DNA of 64,000 bases from Plumapathes pennacea (Eukaryota > Cnidaria > Anthozoa > Antipatharia > Myriopathidae): contig OZ038465.1 of assembly GCA_964036295.1 (NCBI GenBank), positions 447,615 to 511,614 of the forward strand. Direction: 5' to 3'. The stretch's first letter is position 1; every line of letters starts with the position of its first letter. The notes under the pieces are model-generated. The model saw only the letters and a program-made list of their open reading frames with translations. It was not told where the DNA came from and made no database searches. Positions 45,958 to 58,598 of the stretch are shown piece after piece. Position numbers and translations under genes: made by a program.

Positions 45958-48900
45958 AGCAAGAAAACTATGCATTTTTATGTCCTTTCGTTCGAAAAGT
46001 ACGTGATGTGCGAAGCGATGATTTGCTCTTATTATTAGCGACCCGTTCATTTAAAAATCACAAATTATATCAAAACCTTTGAAATACTCCCAGGAACATT
46101 TCCTGCAAGTTTCATGCGATTCTGAGATTTGGTCGAAAATGGCCAAATTTTGAAAAAGTGGTAAGGCTATAGCCCATGCTTTTGGCCAAAAATGGCCGAT
46201 TTGGAGCAAAATTTTGAAACCCTTGAAACTTTCAGGAGACTTTCGTAGGACTATAACGAGACATTTTGCTATACATTTGTCTTAGTTTTCCACAGCAGTT
46301 GACGAGATATAGCAAGGAAACTACGCATCTTTTAGTTCTCTTGTTCGAAAAGTGGACGATATGCGAAGCGATGATTTGCTCTTATTACTTGCGTTCCGTT
46401 CATTTAAATATTACAATTATATCAAAACCTTTGCAATACTCCAAGGAACATTCCCTGAAAGCTTCATGTGCTTCTGAGATTTGGTCGAAAATGGCCAAAT
46501 TTTTGAAAAAGTGGTAAGGCTATAGCCCATGCTTTTGGTCAAAAATGGCCGATTTGGAGCGAAATTTTAAAACTCTTGAAACTTTCAGGAGACTTTCCTA
46601 GGACTATAACGAGACATGTTGCTATACATTTGTCTTAGTTTTCCTCAGCAGTTGAGAAGATAAAGCAAGGAAACTGCGCATTTTTTAGTTCTTTTGTTCG
46701 AAAAGTGCGCGATACGCGAGGCGATGATTTGCTTTCATTACTCGCGACCTGTTGATTCAAATATCACAAATATCAAAACCTTTGCAATACTCCAAGGAAT
46801 ATTTTCTGAAAGTTTCATGCAATTCTGAGGCTTATTTAAAAAGGGGCCAAATTTTGAAAAAATGGTAAGGCTATAGCCCATGCTTTTGGCCAAAAGTGGC
46901 CGATTTGGAGCGAAATTTTAAAACCCTTGAAACTTTCAGGAGACTTTCGTAGGACTATAACGAGACATTTTGCTATACATTTGTCTTAGTTTTCCACAGC
47001 AGTTGACGAGATATAGCAAGGAAACTACGCATCTTTTAGTTCTCTTGTTCGAAAAATGGACGATGTGCGAAGCGATGATTTGCTCTTATTACTCGCGTTC
47101 CGTTCATTTAAATATTACAAATATTATATCAAAACCTTTGCAATACTCCATAGAAGATTCCCTGAAAGTTTCATGTGATTCTGAGATTTGGTCGAAAATG
47201 GCGAAATTTTGAAAAAATGGTAAGGCTATAGCCCATGCTTTTGGCTAAAAATGGCCAATTTGGAGCAAAATGTTAAAACTCTTGAAACTTTCAGGACGCT
47301 TTCCTACGACTATAACGAGACATTTTGCTATACATTTGTCTTGGTTTTCCACAGCAGTTGACAAGATATAGCAAGGAAACTACCCATCTTTTAGTTCTCT
47401 TGTTCGAAAAGTGGACGATGCGCGAAGCGATGATTTGCTCTTATTACTCGCGTTCCGTTCATTTAAATATTACAAATATTATATCAAAACCTTTGCAATA
47501 CTCCAAGGAAAATTCCCTGAAAGTTTCACGTGATTCTGAGATTTGGTCGAAAATGGCCAAATTTTGAAAAAGTAGTAAGGCTATAGCCCATGCTTTTGGC
47601 CAAAAATGGCCGATTTGGAGCGAAAATTTGAAACTCTTGAAACTTTCAGGACGCTTTCCTTGGACTATAACGAGACATTTTGCTACACATTTGTCTTGTT
47701 TTTCATGAGCGGTTGACGAGATATAGCAATGAAACTATGCATTTTTTAGCTCTTTTGTTCGAAAAGTGCGCGATGTGCAAAGCGATGATTTGCTCTTATT
47801 ACTCGCGACCCGTTTAAATAGCACAAATATTATATCAAACCTTTGCAATACTCCAAGGAACATTCCCTGAAAGTTTCATGTGCTTCTGAGATTTGGTCGA
47901 AAATGACCAAATTTTTGAAAAGTGGTAAGGCTATAGCCCATGCTTTTGGCCAAAAATGGCCGATTTGGAGCGAAATTTTGAAACTCTTGAAACTTTCAGG
48001 ACGCTTTCCTTGGACTGTAACGAGACATTTTGCTATACATTTGTCTTGTTTTTCATGAACGGTTGACGAGAGATATAGCAATGAAACTATGCATTTTTTA
48101 GCTCTTTTGTTCGAAAAGTGCGCGATGTGCCAAGCGATGATTTGCTCTTATTACTCGCGACCCGTTCATTTAAATAGCACAAATATGATATCAAATCCTT
48201 TGAAATGCCCCCAGGAACATTCCCCGAAAGTTTCATGCGATTCTGAGATTTGGTCGAAAATGGCCAAATTTTGAAAAAATGGTAAGGCTATAGCCCATGC
48301 TTTTGGCTTAAAATGGCCAATTTTGAGCTAAATTTTAAAACTCTTGAAACTTTCAGGAGGCTTTCCTATGATTATAACGAGACATTTTGCTATACATTTG
48401 TCTGGTTTTTCATGAGCGGTTGACGAGATATAGCAATGAAACTATGCATTTTTTAGCTCTTTTGTTCGAAAAGTGCGCGATGTGCAAAGCGATGATTTGC
48501 TCTTATTACTCGCGACCCGTTCATTTAAATATCAAAAATATTATATCAAAATCTTTGCAATACTCCAAGGAACATTCCCCGAAAGTTTCATGCGATTCTG
48601 GGATTTGGTCGAAAGTGGCGAAATTTTGAAAAAATGGTAAGGCTATAGGCCATGCTTTTGGCTTAAAATGGCCAATTTTGAGCTAAATTTTAAAACTCTT
48701 GAAACTTTGAGGACACCTTTCTAGGACTATAACGGGACTTTTTTCAATACATTTGTCTTGTTTTTCTCGAGCGGTTGATGAGATATAGCAATGAAAGTAT
48801 GCATTTTTTAGCTGTTTTGTTCGAAAAGCGCGCGATGCGTGAAGCGATGATTTGCTCTTATTACTCGCGACCCGTTAATTTAAATATCACAAATATTATA

Positions 48901-50950
48901 TCAAATCCTTTGAAATACCGCCTGGAACATTTCCCGAAAGTTTCATGCGATTCTGGGTTTAGTCGAAAATGGCCAAATTTTGAAAAAATGGTAAGGCTAT
49001 AGCCCATGCTTTTGGCCAAAAATGGTCGATTTGGAGCGAAATGTTAAAACTGTTGAAACTTTCAGGAGACTTTCCTAGGACTATAACGAGACATTTTGCT
49101 ATACATTTGTCTTAGTTTTCCACAGCAGTTGACAAGATATAGCAAGGAAACTACGCATCTTTTAGTTCTCTTGTTCGAAAAGTGGACGATGTGAGAAGCG
49201 ATGATTTGCTCTTATTACTCGCGTTCCGTTCATTTAAATATTACAAATATTATATCAAAACCTTTGCAATACTCCAAGGAACATTCCCTGAAAGTTTTAT
49301 GTGATTCTGAGATTTGGTCGAAAATGGCGAAATTTTGAAAAAATGGTAAGGCTATAGCCCATGCTTTTGGCCAAAAATGGCCGATTTGGAGCGAAAATTT
49401 AAAACTCTTGAAACTTTCAGGAGACTTTCCTAGGACTATAACGAGACATTTTGCTATACATTTGTCTTAGTTTTCCACAGCAGTTGACAAGATATAGCAA
49501 GGAAACTACGCATCTTTTAGTTCTCTTGTTCGAAAAGTGGACGATGTGCAAAGCGATGATTTGCTCTTATTACTCGCGACCCGTTCATTTGAATATCACA
49601 AATATTATATGAAAACCTTTGCAATACTCCAAGGAACATTCCCCGAAAGGTTCATGCGATTCTGGGATTTGGTCGAAAGTGGCGAAATTTTGAAAAAATG
49701 GTAAGGCTATAGGCCATGCTTTTGGCTAAAAATGGCCAATTTTGAGCTAAATTTTAAAACTCTTGAAACTTTGAGGACACCTTTCTAGGACTATAATGGG
49801 ACTTTTTTCAATACATTTGTCTTGTTTTTCTCGAGTGGTTGATGAGGTATAGCAATGAAAGTATGCATTTTTTAGCTGTTTTGTTCGAAAAGCGCGCGAT
49901 GCGTGAAGCGATGATTTGCTCTTATTACTCGCGACCCGTTAATTTAAATATCACAAATATTATATCAAATCCTTTGAAATACCCCCAGGAACATTCCCCG
50001 AAAGTTTCATGCGATTCTGGGTTTAGTCGAAAATGGCCAAATTTTGAAAAAAATGGTAAGGCTATAGCCCATGCTTTTGGCCAAAAATGGTCGATTTGGA
50101 GCGAAATGTTAAAACTGTTGAAACTTTCAGGAGACTTTCCTAGGACTATAACGAGACATTTTGCTATACATTTGTCTTAGTTTTCCACAGCAGTTGACAA
50201 GATATAGCAAGGAAACTACGCATCTTTTAGTTCTCTTGTTCGAAAAGTGGACGATGTGCGAAGCGATGATTTGCTCTTATTACTCGCGTTCCGTTCATTT
50301 AAATATTACAAATATTATATCAAGACCTTTGCAATACTCCAAGGAAAATTCCCTGAAAGTTTTATGTGATTATGAAATTTGGTCGAAAATGGCGAAATTT
50401 TGAAAAAGTGCTAAGGCTATAGCCCATGCTTTTGGCCAAAAATGGCCGATTTGGAGCGAAATTTTAAAACTCTTGAAACTTTCAGGAGACTTTCCTATGA
50501 CTATAACGAGACATTTTGCTATATATTTGTCTTAGTTTTCCACAGCAGTTGACGAGATAAAGCAAGGAAACTACGCATCTTTTAGTTCTGTTTTTGGAAA
50601 AGTGGACGATGTGCGAAGTGATGATTTGCTCTTATTACTCACGTTCCGTTCATTTAAATATTACAAATATTATATCAAAACCTTTGCAATATTCCAAGAA
50701 AGATTTCCTAAAAGTTTCATGTAATTCTGAGTTTTGGTCGAAAGTGGCCAAATTTTGAAAAAGTGGTAAGGTTATAGCCCATGCTTTTGGCCAAAAATGG
50801 TCGATTTGGAGCGAAATTTTAAAACTCTTGAAACTTTGAGGACACCTTCCTAGGACTATAAAGGGACTTTTTTCTATACATTTGTCTTTTTTTGCACGAG
50901 CGGTTGACGAGCTATAGCAATGAAACTATGCAATACAAGCAATTTTTTGA
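45958..50950 (+). repeat. tandem satellite, ~355-bp monomer, about 14 copies
   Basis: The landmark gctatagcccatgctttt recurs at about 46167, 46519, 46870, 47225, 47580, 47931, 48289, 48646, 48997, 49350, 49706, 50062, 50416 and 50772. Spacing is 351-358 bp. Monomers fall into at least two types at the segment before the gttgacgagatatagcaa block (ccacagca against catgagcg or ctcgagcg). Many monomers keep an open frame of about 80 codons beginning at a TTG (LYICLSFPQQLTRYSKE). It lacks an ATG, and there is no reason to call it a gene. Right of 50950 the similarity fades. Confidence 0.95.
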
Positions 50951-51127
50951 ACAACGCATGACACTTTTAGAAGAAAGGAGCATAAGTTATTTTGTCAACG
51001 TTTGAATGAAAATATATTCCAAAAGTTTCGTTATAATCCATGAAGTTTTCCTGAAAGTCAATAGTAAATGCTAATGTTTCTTTCTGGGCTAGAAAAAAAG
51101 GAAGAAACTCTACGGATACATTAGCAA

Positions 51128-52255
51128 CTAGACTGGTGTTGCCAGTGAGCTCGCGGCGTGAGTTGCGTCGAGACCAGAAGGAAATAAAAGTAGGGACAAG
51201 AGCGGAACTCCCAAGAGAGACTTCCAGTTTCTCACCAGAAAAATATCACACAGTATAGAGAACTTGGCTTTTGACACCTTGCTCAAATGAAACCTGATTG
51301 AACTATAAATTATCATTACAACACTCATACACTTGCTTCTTAAAGGTTGAGCGACCCTGCATTTTGAAAATGCGTGACATCTTTTTATACATAATCGATT
51401 TTGACAGTTTGACTTCGACACTTACTTTCTAATCAGAGGCCACCATTAATCCAGCCTTCGCTTCAATACTTATGTGTTTTCTTTTACTAACTGAATACGT
51501 TTCTTCTACCAGGCTTTCGAGTATTCGTGCTCCGTAACAAACGTAATATTGAAAGCGAGGAATGTAACACGAGACATGTTAACAATATTATTGCGGTTTT
51601 GTTCACAGTGAGTCCATCACCGTGACTGCAAACCCATGTGGTGTATTGTTCATTTCTGGTAAACAAGGACCGTTGCGAAACAAATGCTACATGACCGAGT
51701 GAAAGAAACATTTCAACAGGCAATGTACGATAAGCAGAAGCATTTTATGAGGCAACAGATGTCATGTACAGAGTAAAGCATAAATCGCCATTGTTTTACG
51801 GCTAAAGCTCATCATAGCTTTGATTTCCGTTTTCGGCCTGTTAGCTTCCCAGAAGTATTTCGTGTCGCCACAGAAAGTTTCGTCGGGACTAAATAATTAG
51901 CGGCGACAGAGATTTTGCAACCCCCTAGCGGTATCCACGAACATTTGTTTACGGCTGTTCTCAAAGCTTCCGCGGTGAACTTATAAACGCAAGCCAAAAT
52001 CGTTCCCTAAAATCCAGTTTATCCGTGCATGTTCCACAGAGCCAAACGGTGTTGAGTTTGGATGGGATGCAGTTAACTTTTAGAAGACAAATAACGAGTA
52101 ATTCACTGGCCACATTTCGAGTTGTTTAGCGAAGTCGATTACGTCATCGCATATCACGTGATAATATGAACCAATCACCGTTGTGCTGATTCTCGACCCA
52201 GAAAAAAAAAGTTCCTTTTTTAATCTCGCTGGGGCCCACGCCCCCGCGAGCAATA
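51128..52255 (-). mobile_element. Helitron-type repeat, 51-kb copy
   Basis: It begins (minus-strand 3' end) with CTAG and the hairpin-like ACTGGCAACACCAGT, adjacent to host T on the minus strand. It matches 8392-9480 closely through the acttggcttttgac, gaggaatgtaacacgagaca and ccacagagccaaac blocks, then runs into a partial copy of the foldback sequence (tatcacgtgataat...acccagaaaaaaa). A conserved 78-aa minus-strand frame (51487-51723) corresponds to 8791-9024. No replicase was found. Confidence 0.65.
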
Positions 52256-54350
52256 ATCGTGTGAAGGTGAGATTTCTTGTTGAGAAAACTGGTAATTTTA
52301 GAGCCGTTTTGATGCAATATCATATTTCCATTGTTTTATGAAATTCACCTGATTTTTGTAGCTCCCGAAGCATCCAATCCGTGGTCACAGCATCAGCAAA
52401 TTGAGACTTAAGTTTTTAAAGTTTCATTTCAATCAGACACTTCAGCTCATTAATTAGTGTTCATATATTATACATTTAAATCTGAGATGTATATTGAGTG
52501 ATTTAGTAATGTTCTCATCACGTCGTCAAACTAAGCCGCTCATTTGGTCACGGTGACAGACCAGTAAGCTGTGCGCATATACGAACATCCCTGCCATTAA
52601 ATTTTGATACTCTTGAGACAATGATGTTCTTCAACAAGGTGGTAACGTGGTTGGGACTCTGGTAGATATATTTCAAGGTAAATATTTTCCGTTCATGTGG
52701 TAGAAAAAGTGTTTTTATTCCAATAAGTTACACATGGTAAATGCTTTTTTGCTTTCCGTCAGTAGCCCGCATGCATGATGCCTTTCTTCCACTTGTGGGC
52801 AATTCATTTCTTGCTTTTCAGCAAATGAAATTGCCACCTTAAAAGCCGAACATGGCCACAATATTTGTGCTCAAACCTCATCACAACTAGTAGAGTTTCG
52901 AAAACATGAAGATTTTATCGGGTTGCCGTATTCGGTGTCCTTTGTTTTCAGGCTGTTCGCCAAAAAAGTCCTTGAACTATATATATTATTTATAACACAC
53001 TAAGCATAAATATATCAGTGTTGTTACCAGAATGCCGTCCCTTCAGAATACACACTTTATTATTGGTCAGCTTAAAATACTTTTTTTAAAATAAATTCAC
53101 ATAAAGATGCTGGTCACACTTTCGAGTGGAGATGTTTTTCACAATTTAAGATGAAGTCCTGGTGTATTTTTTGTTTTCGCCTGGGATCTTAGTGTCTCAA
53201 AAAACAGACAATATCTTGAGCACGGCTGAGGTGCAGTTTTGCCATAAGATTGTCATTTCCCTCTCCACATCTCGGCTTTCTCATCCTCTGCGTCTGATGT
53301 AAAGGAATAGGCAGAGTATGATCCTTGGGCAATGTGACAAGGTGAAGGGATAGCGGGACCCCACACTCACGCTGTAGTCTCACTCAGTGTACACAAAACA
53401 GCCTTAATATATTTATCACTTATAGATATCCTTTACATCTTCCGCTGATATTCAGCGTGCGATATTCATTCAGTGTGCATACATAAATCTGCATATCCAA
53501 ACAAGCGAAGCGTGATTTCCAAACGAAAGATTCAAGCCGGTCGACAACCGGGACGCTTGTCGAGGTTAGTGGCTGCACGTAAGTGGAATCCTTTGTCGTT
53601 CATGTGGTAGGATTATAGTAAATCCGGGAGCGAAGCTTGTTTTACATTTAGTTAAGGATTCACCTGCTATTGTGGTCGCAAAGCGACCATCATTACATGG
53701 CAAAGGATTGATAAATTTGAGCCCGAAAATAGTCAACCGCAAGAAGTGCCGCATTCGTTGTGAACAACAGCCATCGACTGAAACTGTGCTGCTCTTCATG
53801 TTTCTAAATTCTCTCGGTAAAGGTGGCAATGCTAAAGTCAATGATAAACATACGGCCTTCGTTGCGCTGGCCGGCAACCGATTCTCTCGCAACTTTCGAG
53901 TTTACTAGTTCGGCAGCAGCTCATTAAATTCACTGATTCGGTTATTGCACCCTTGAGTTCTGATCTTGTCTCAGAAAACTCACCAAAGACTGGAGAGAAA
54001 AACATAGACAATGCTTTTAGTAAACGTGACTGCAACACGAAGATTTTTTGTTTGCATAAATTACTGCCCGCTATACCTCGGGGGGGAAAATAGACATCTT
54101 CATTATTTGAATGTTTAAATTGTTTTCCTTTGCTAAACTAAATCACCGTTCCCGCCATTCATAAAGGTATAATTTTTGTTATAACAGCAGCCCCTCGGGT
54201 AATAAATTTGTGTTTTCACCCTGCAATAAGTTGACATCTGGAAGCTGCTGTTCGTTTTAAAGTCGGCCATTATTTAATCTTGAAAAAAAAACAAAAACCT
54301 AAAGCTGTAAACATGTTCTCTGCCATGTGCCTTTGTTTTTTGCTGTTTTT

Positions 54351-54381
<31 letters not shown>

Positions 54382-56106
54382 CACAACAGTTTAAAATTTA
54401 CGGGTGGAAATTTAAGATCAATCGCACCTTCATTGCCGACTATTTGGGCAAAATTGATTTAATATATGTCGCTGAGCTGTGACGTCAGCCTTTGCAGACG
54501 ACCTGCTGAACATAGCGTGGGCAGCTTTATATTAAAACAGTTGGAAAATGACAACAAGAAGCGGACTGAGACAACTCCACGACAGCCGTATTTACCGTTT
54601 CAATCAGGATTAATTGAAAATCAAATAAATACTCTCATTTCTTAACTGCGGCGTGTCGAATAAAGACGTGTGATAGCCTCATAGCAACAAGATTTTATCA
54701 TTAACGACGACTCTTTAGCCAGGAGTTTACATACATGCATTTTTAATACCTGTAAAAAAAAATTTAAGTTACGATTTGCTTCCGGAGTTCGTTTACTACT
54801 TCAACTAAAACTGAAACGGCTTCCGCAAGCAGGAAAATAGTTCGAAAATCAAGAAAAGTAGCCAGCATGCCGTGAAATTTTTAGTCCGTGTTTTTACTTG
54901 AAGATATATTCATAGGACACAGTGTCAGGTCCAGTGTACAAAGCTTTGTGCGAGTATGACGCTACTCCCGTGAGTTCTCCCAACTCAGTCTCACGTGTCC
55001 ATGCATGCTATTATTATAGGATACGTCAAGTCCAATGCGTTTTCAAAAACCTCCGTTTTTGCCCGTCCACACAAATCCTCCATTTTCGAGTCATCCGTGC
55101 ACACTAATTTGTTTTTTCATTTGAAAACGCGTCCTCTTTTGGAACGGTTTTTAAAAATCTCCGTTTTCAAGCATCGTTTTAGCGTGGACGGAAAGCAAAA
55201 GCGCATGCAAAAAGTATCCGTTTTAAAAAGATGCATGATACGCGAGTAAATCATGTGACAAGCTCATGCGTTCACAGTTAGACTCCCAGCAAAACAATAT
55301 TGATTTACACACGAGGATTCTTGGGCTTGACTGATGTCTGACTGACTTGTGACGGTCAGGTATACATTATTTCAATAACTGAAAGATAGCGACTAACCTT
55401 AATTTTAAATCATCCTCAGTCGTGCCTTTGGTGGAGTCGCGTTGAAGGCCCCCAATTTCCCGCCTAACTTCCACTGTGTGATTTCCCAGAGTTTTCCATT
55501 AATGGCATAGCTTTAATAATGTATCAACTTCATGCACTGTAATTATAAACGTTAAACAACTGGCCGGCCGGCGCTCGCTCAGGACAAAGTGAAGGCAAAC
55601 TTTTGAACATTGATTGAACTCATGACTTTGATGCGTGATGCGGCGTCTATAACGCATATTTAAAGTTAGTAACAGGTAAAGTATTGATCAATTAAAAGTC
55701 TTAACTTGTGACACCAGTATACAGATCTTGAAAATAATTAAGGCGAGTTGATAACCTGAACGGAAATTACTGGACCAGGAAAGGGTTATATACCTCTGTG
55801 GCGTTGGCATGGTGTTTACGGCTAGAATCTCCAAATGAAAGATATTTATCAATAGAAAGTAAGCTCCGATACTACGGTTCGGTACAATGACTAACCGCAA
55901 CGGTTCAAGACTATAACGGCCGCCAACCTTCGAATCTATGAGATGATCAGAACTGCGCCGTTGCTTGCTTTCTTTGGGTTTAAAAATAGCTTGTTGACTG
56001 TTAATTCTTACTTTCGTATAGCTACAGATAGATAACTGGTTCTTTAAATAGTAAACAGCTGATGTCCGTGTCTTGACAGGTGAGAATTGAAGTAGAACAA
56101 GACAAT
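52256..56106. other. intergenic region upstream of second K+ channel
   Basis: No gene is recognised. A frame pair around 53566-53908 is open on both strands but carries no motif. It contains poly-A/poly-T tracts at 54282-54295 and 54340-54382 and a MITE-like block at about 55035-55235. Confidence 0.45.
55035..55235. mobile_element. MITE-like block (cgttttcaaaaacctccgtt type)
   Basis: It has repeated gttttcaa/ttgaaaac motifs in both orientations, with gtccacac and gcgtggac near the middle. A related block in opposite orientation (gaaaacgcggaggttctcaa) lies at 57040-57180 in intron 1 of the channel gene. Exact termini were not found. Confidence 0.45.
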
Positions 56107-58598
56107 ATGAAGAAAACCGAGGTAGTGGGCATCAATACCCCAGCAACACAGGCTGCTGAAGGACGAGCTGCCCGATCCAGAGCGCGCCCATCAAGACAAC
56201 ACCTTGTCACTATTAACGTGAGTGGGAGAAGGTTTGTAGTGGACGGCGAAATCTTCACTCGCTATCCAGGTAAACAAACTTTTCCTTTGCATAATGAGGC
56301 TGTTTTAATCTTTCTCGTTGGAACAGTCGGTGGAAGCGTGTGGTGATAGTCTCCCACAGAGAAAGCTGCAGACATCGGCGTTTCTGCTAGTGTTTTTCTA
56401 ACGTTTGACACCAATGTGTGGCGACCAAATATTAGAAAGGTTAGCGTAAATTTATTCGAACGGACCTATATGTTTGTTTCGGCAGCGTTTCATTGTTTTA
56501 TGAACGCAGCTTTCTGCATTGTGAAAATCGTTCTTCACTGAGGAAAAACCTCGCATTTATTTTTCAGTAGTTCAATATTTTGTGGCAGTGAATTTGGACG
56601 ATTTAGAAAACTATCAATGACATTGACCCTGGTACGGATCGCAAAATACCTATCGGTAAAAGGTTCGGAAAATCTCATTTCGTGTCCAATCTAAATAATT
56701 TGTAAGCTTTTGTTGTAGATATAAACAGCAGTAAAGTTTCATCAGCGAGGGGAAAGTTCGAACAGAAAATGTTGTCATTAATAACAATGCGCACTCTGCC
56801 GGTGTCACAGCGGATGTGATCCCCGCAGATTTGATCCGCTCGGATCGAATGCATTAACGGCCAGTATCTCTTGATGCCTCGGTGACAGAACCATAATTTG
56901 TGTTAATTCGTAATTATGGTTATAGTCTCACGGTACAGCCGGGAAACATTTCGTTTTGCTGAGAAACATAATATGCAACAAAATCTTTGCGTTAATTTCG
57001 TTTGAAAACTTGTTTTTTTTTCTGAAAGCGGAGACTCCCGAATTTTGAAAACGAATGCGTTTGCAAATGAAAGCAAATCAGTGTGGGCGGATGACTTCGA
57101 AAACGCGGAGGTTCTCAAAGTGGAGCCACAGTGGAGGAGGGAGGCGCTCATTTTTTCAAGTGAAAACGGTTCACTGTAGATGGGTGACTTTCTATTACGG
57201 ATGTGATTTAAATAAAAACGTATAAATGTGGACTTCTTTTGCCGGCAAATAATCTTTTTTCCCGCACTTATATGAAGCTTTAAACATAAATAAAGCTTCT
57301 ACAATGCTGCGCGACAGCACAACGTTGAACAAATGTATTCACTTTTTTTTCAGACACATTGCTGGGAAGCAACCTAAAAAATCGATTTTTCGACGAAGCA
57401 AGGAAAGAATACTTCTTTGACCGTGATCCTGACTTATTCAGCTACATCGTCCAGTTTTATCGCAGCGGGAAACTCCATTTTCCTGAGGAGGAATGCGCTT
57501 GTAGCTTTGCCAGCGAACTGGATTTCTTTGGTATTTTCGTCGGTCATATGGGATACTGCTGCTCCGAGATATACGAAGACAGACATGAAGAGTTCAAAGC
57601 TTACCTAGAAAGGCGCCGTAACAGGATTAAACCGGTTGAAGTCGAACCAAAGACTATCAGAGAAAAAGCATGGAAGTTGTTGGAGGACCCAGGCCAGAAC
57701 CCTGTGGGTCTTTTTCTTCATTACACGTCGGCGGTATTCATAGTGATTACCGTCATTTCTTCAGTGGTTGAGACGATACCGTGTGGCCAAAAGACCTGTG
57801 GTCAAAAGTATTCGGAAGAATTCTTCGTGACTGAAAGCATTTGTGTCGTTCTTTTCACGTGCGAGTACATGGCACGGCTGTTTGCGGCTCCTGCTCGACT
57901 CCACTTTGTGAAGCAGTTCATGAGCATAATCGACGTAGTCGCTATCCTACCTTATTATGTGACATTGACCAATCCAGGGGCCAATAGCGGCCCATTCACC
58001 GTCCTGAGGGTGTTCAGAATTTTCCGGATCGTGAAGATGTCGAGACACAACACCAAGGTGCGCCATGCTGGGTCGTCGCTGATCGCCAGTCTGTCGGAAC
58101 TCAGTTTTATTTTCGTGATCCTGATCATCCTGCTGCTGCTCTTTTCCACTGTCATCTACTACACAGAGATTCCCTACCACGACACCAAGTTTAACAGCAT
58201 TCCCGACGCCTTTTGGTATACTATCGTTACCATGACAACATTAGGGTAAGAAGCCCCTTAAAAAAGAAAAGGCGCGGTGCATGATGCCTTATTAATTTTG
58301 TTATTCGCCTATTCAACAGTCAAGCCTTCGTTTCCTTTATCCGTTTGTGTATCTAACACTCCGCCACTTCTCTTTATTTAGTTATGGTGACATGGTACCG
58401 CAAGGCTTTGTGGGCCGGATCAGTGGTGCGGTATGCTCGCTTAGCGGTATTCTCGTGGTTGCCTTGGCAGCGCCAATCCTGGAAAAGAACTTTAAGGAAC
58501 CGCCTGATGACGCAGACGATCCAAGAGCCAAGCAGGAACCTGACGAGGGAGAGCCACAAGGCGCTGTTACTTCAAATGGCAGCACAAACAAAGATTAG
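56107..58598 (+). CDS. Shal-related Kv channel subunit with altered S6 gate
   Basis: Three exons, 56107-56269, 57354-58245 and 58382-58598, have consistent phases (1, 2) and give 423 aa. The T1 domain is split by intron 1 (RYPG|DTLLG) and has the zinc motif HFPEEEC..CC. S4 is [17 protein letters not shown] with the normal charges. The filter is TMTTLG|YGDM, with the same phase-2 intron as the Shal gene. S6 reads SLSGILVVALAAPILEKNF: the usual PVP hinge is AAP and the IVSNF that follows is changed. The S4-S5 linker (NTKVRHAGSSLIASLSEL) is also divergent. The C terminus is short and acidic. The Kv4 N-terminal signature is absent. I infer a modulatory or electrically silent subunit; a conducting channel is not excluded. 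The ATG at 56107 follows an in-frame TGA at 56074. Confidence 0.9.

Noticed and set aside
45958-50950. A CRISPR array (regular repeats)
   Set aside because: The whole 355-bp unit repeats, with no short repeat/unique spacer alternation, and the sequence is eukaryotic.
53566-53908. A gene open on both strands
   Set aside because: Neither translation shows a domain, signal peptide or splice context; treated as chance.
56107-58598. Direct assignment to the vertebrate silent families Kv5/6/8/9
   Set aside because: Those belong to the Shab-related group and usually alter the second PxP proline. Here the first is lost and the S6/T1 sequence is closer to Shal, so only a functional analogy is proposed.
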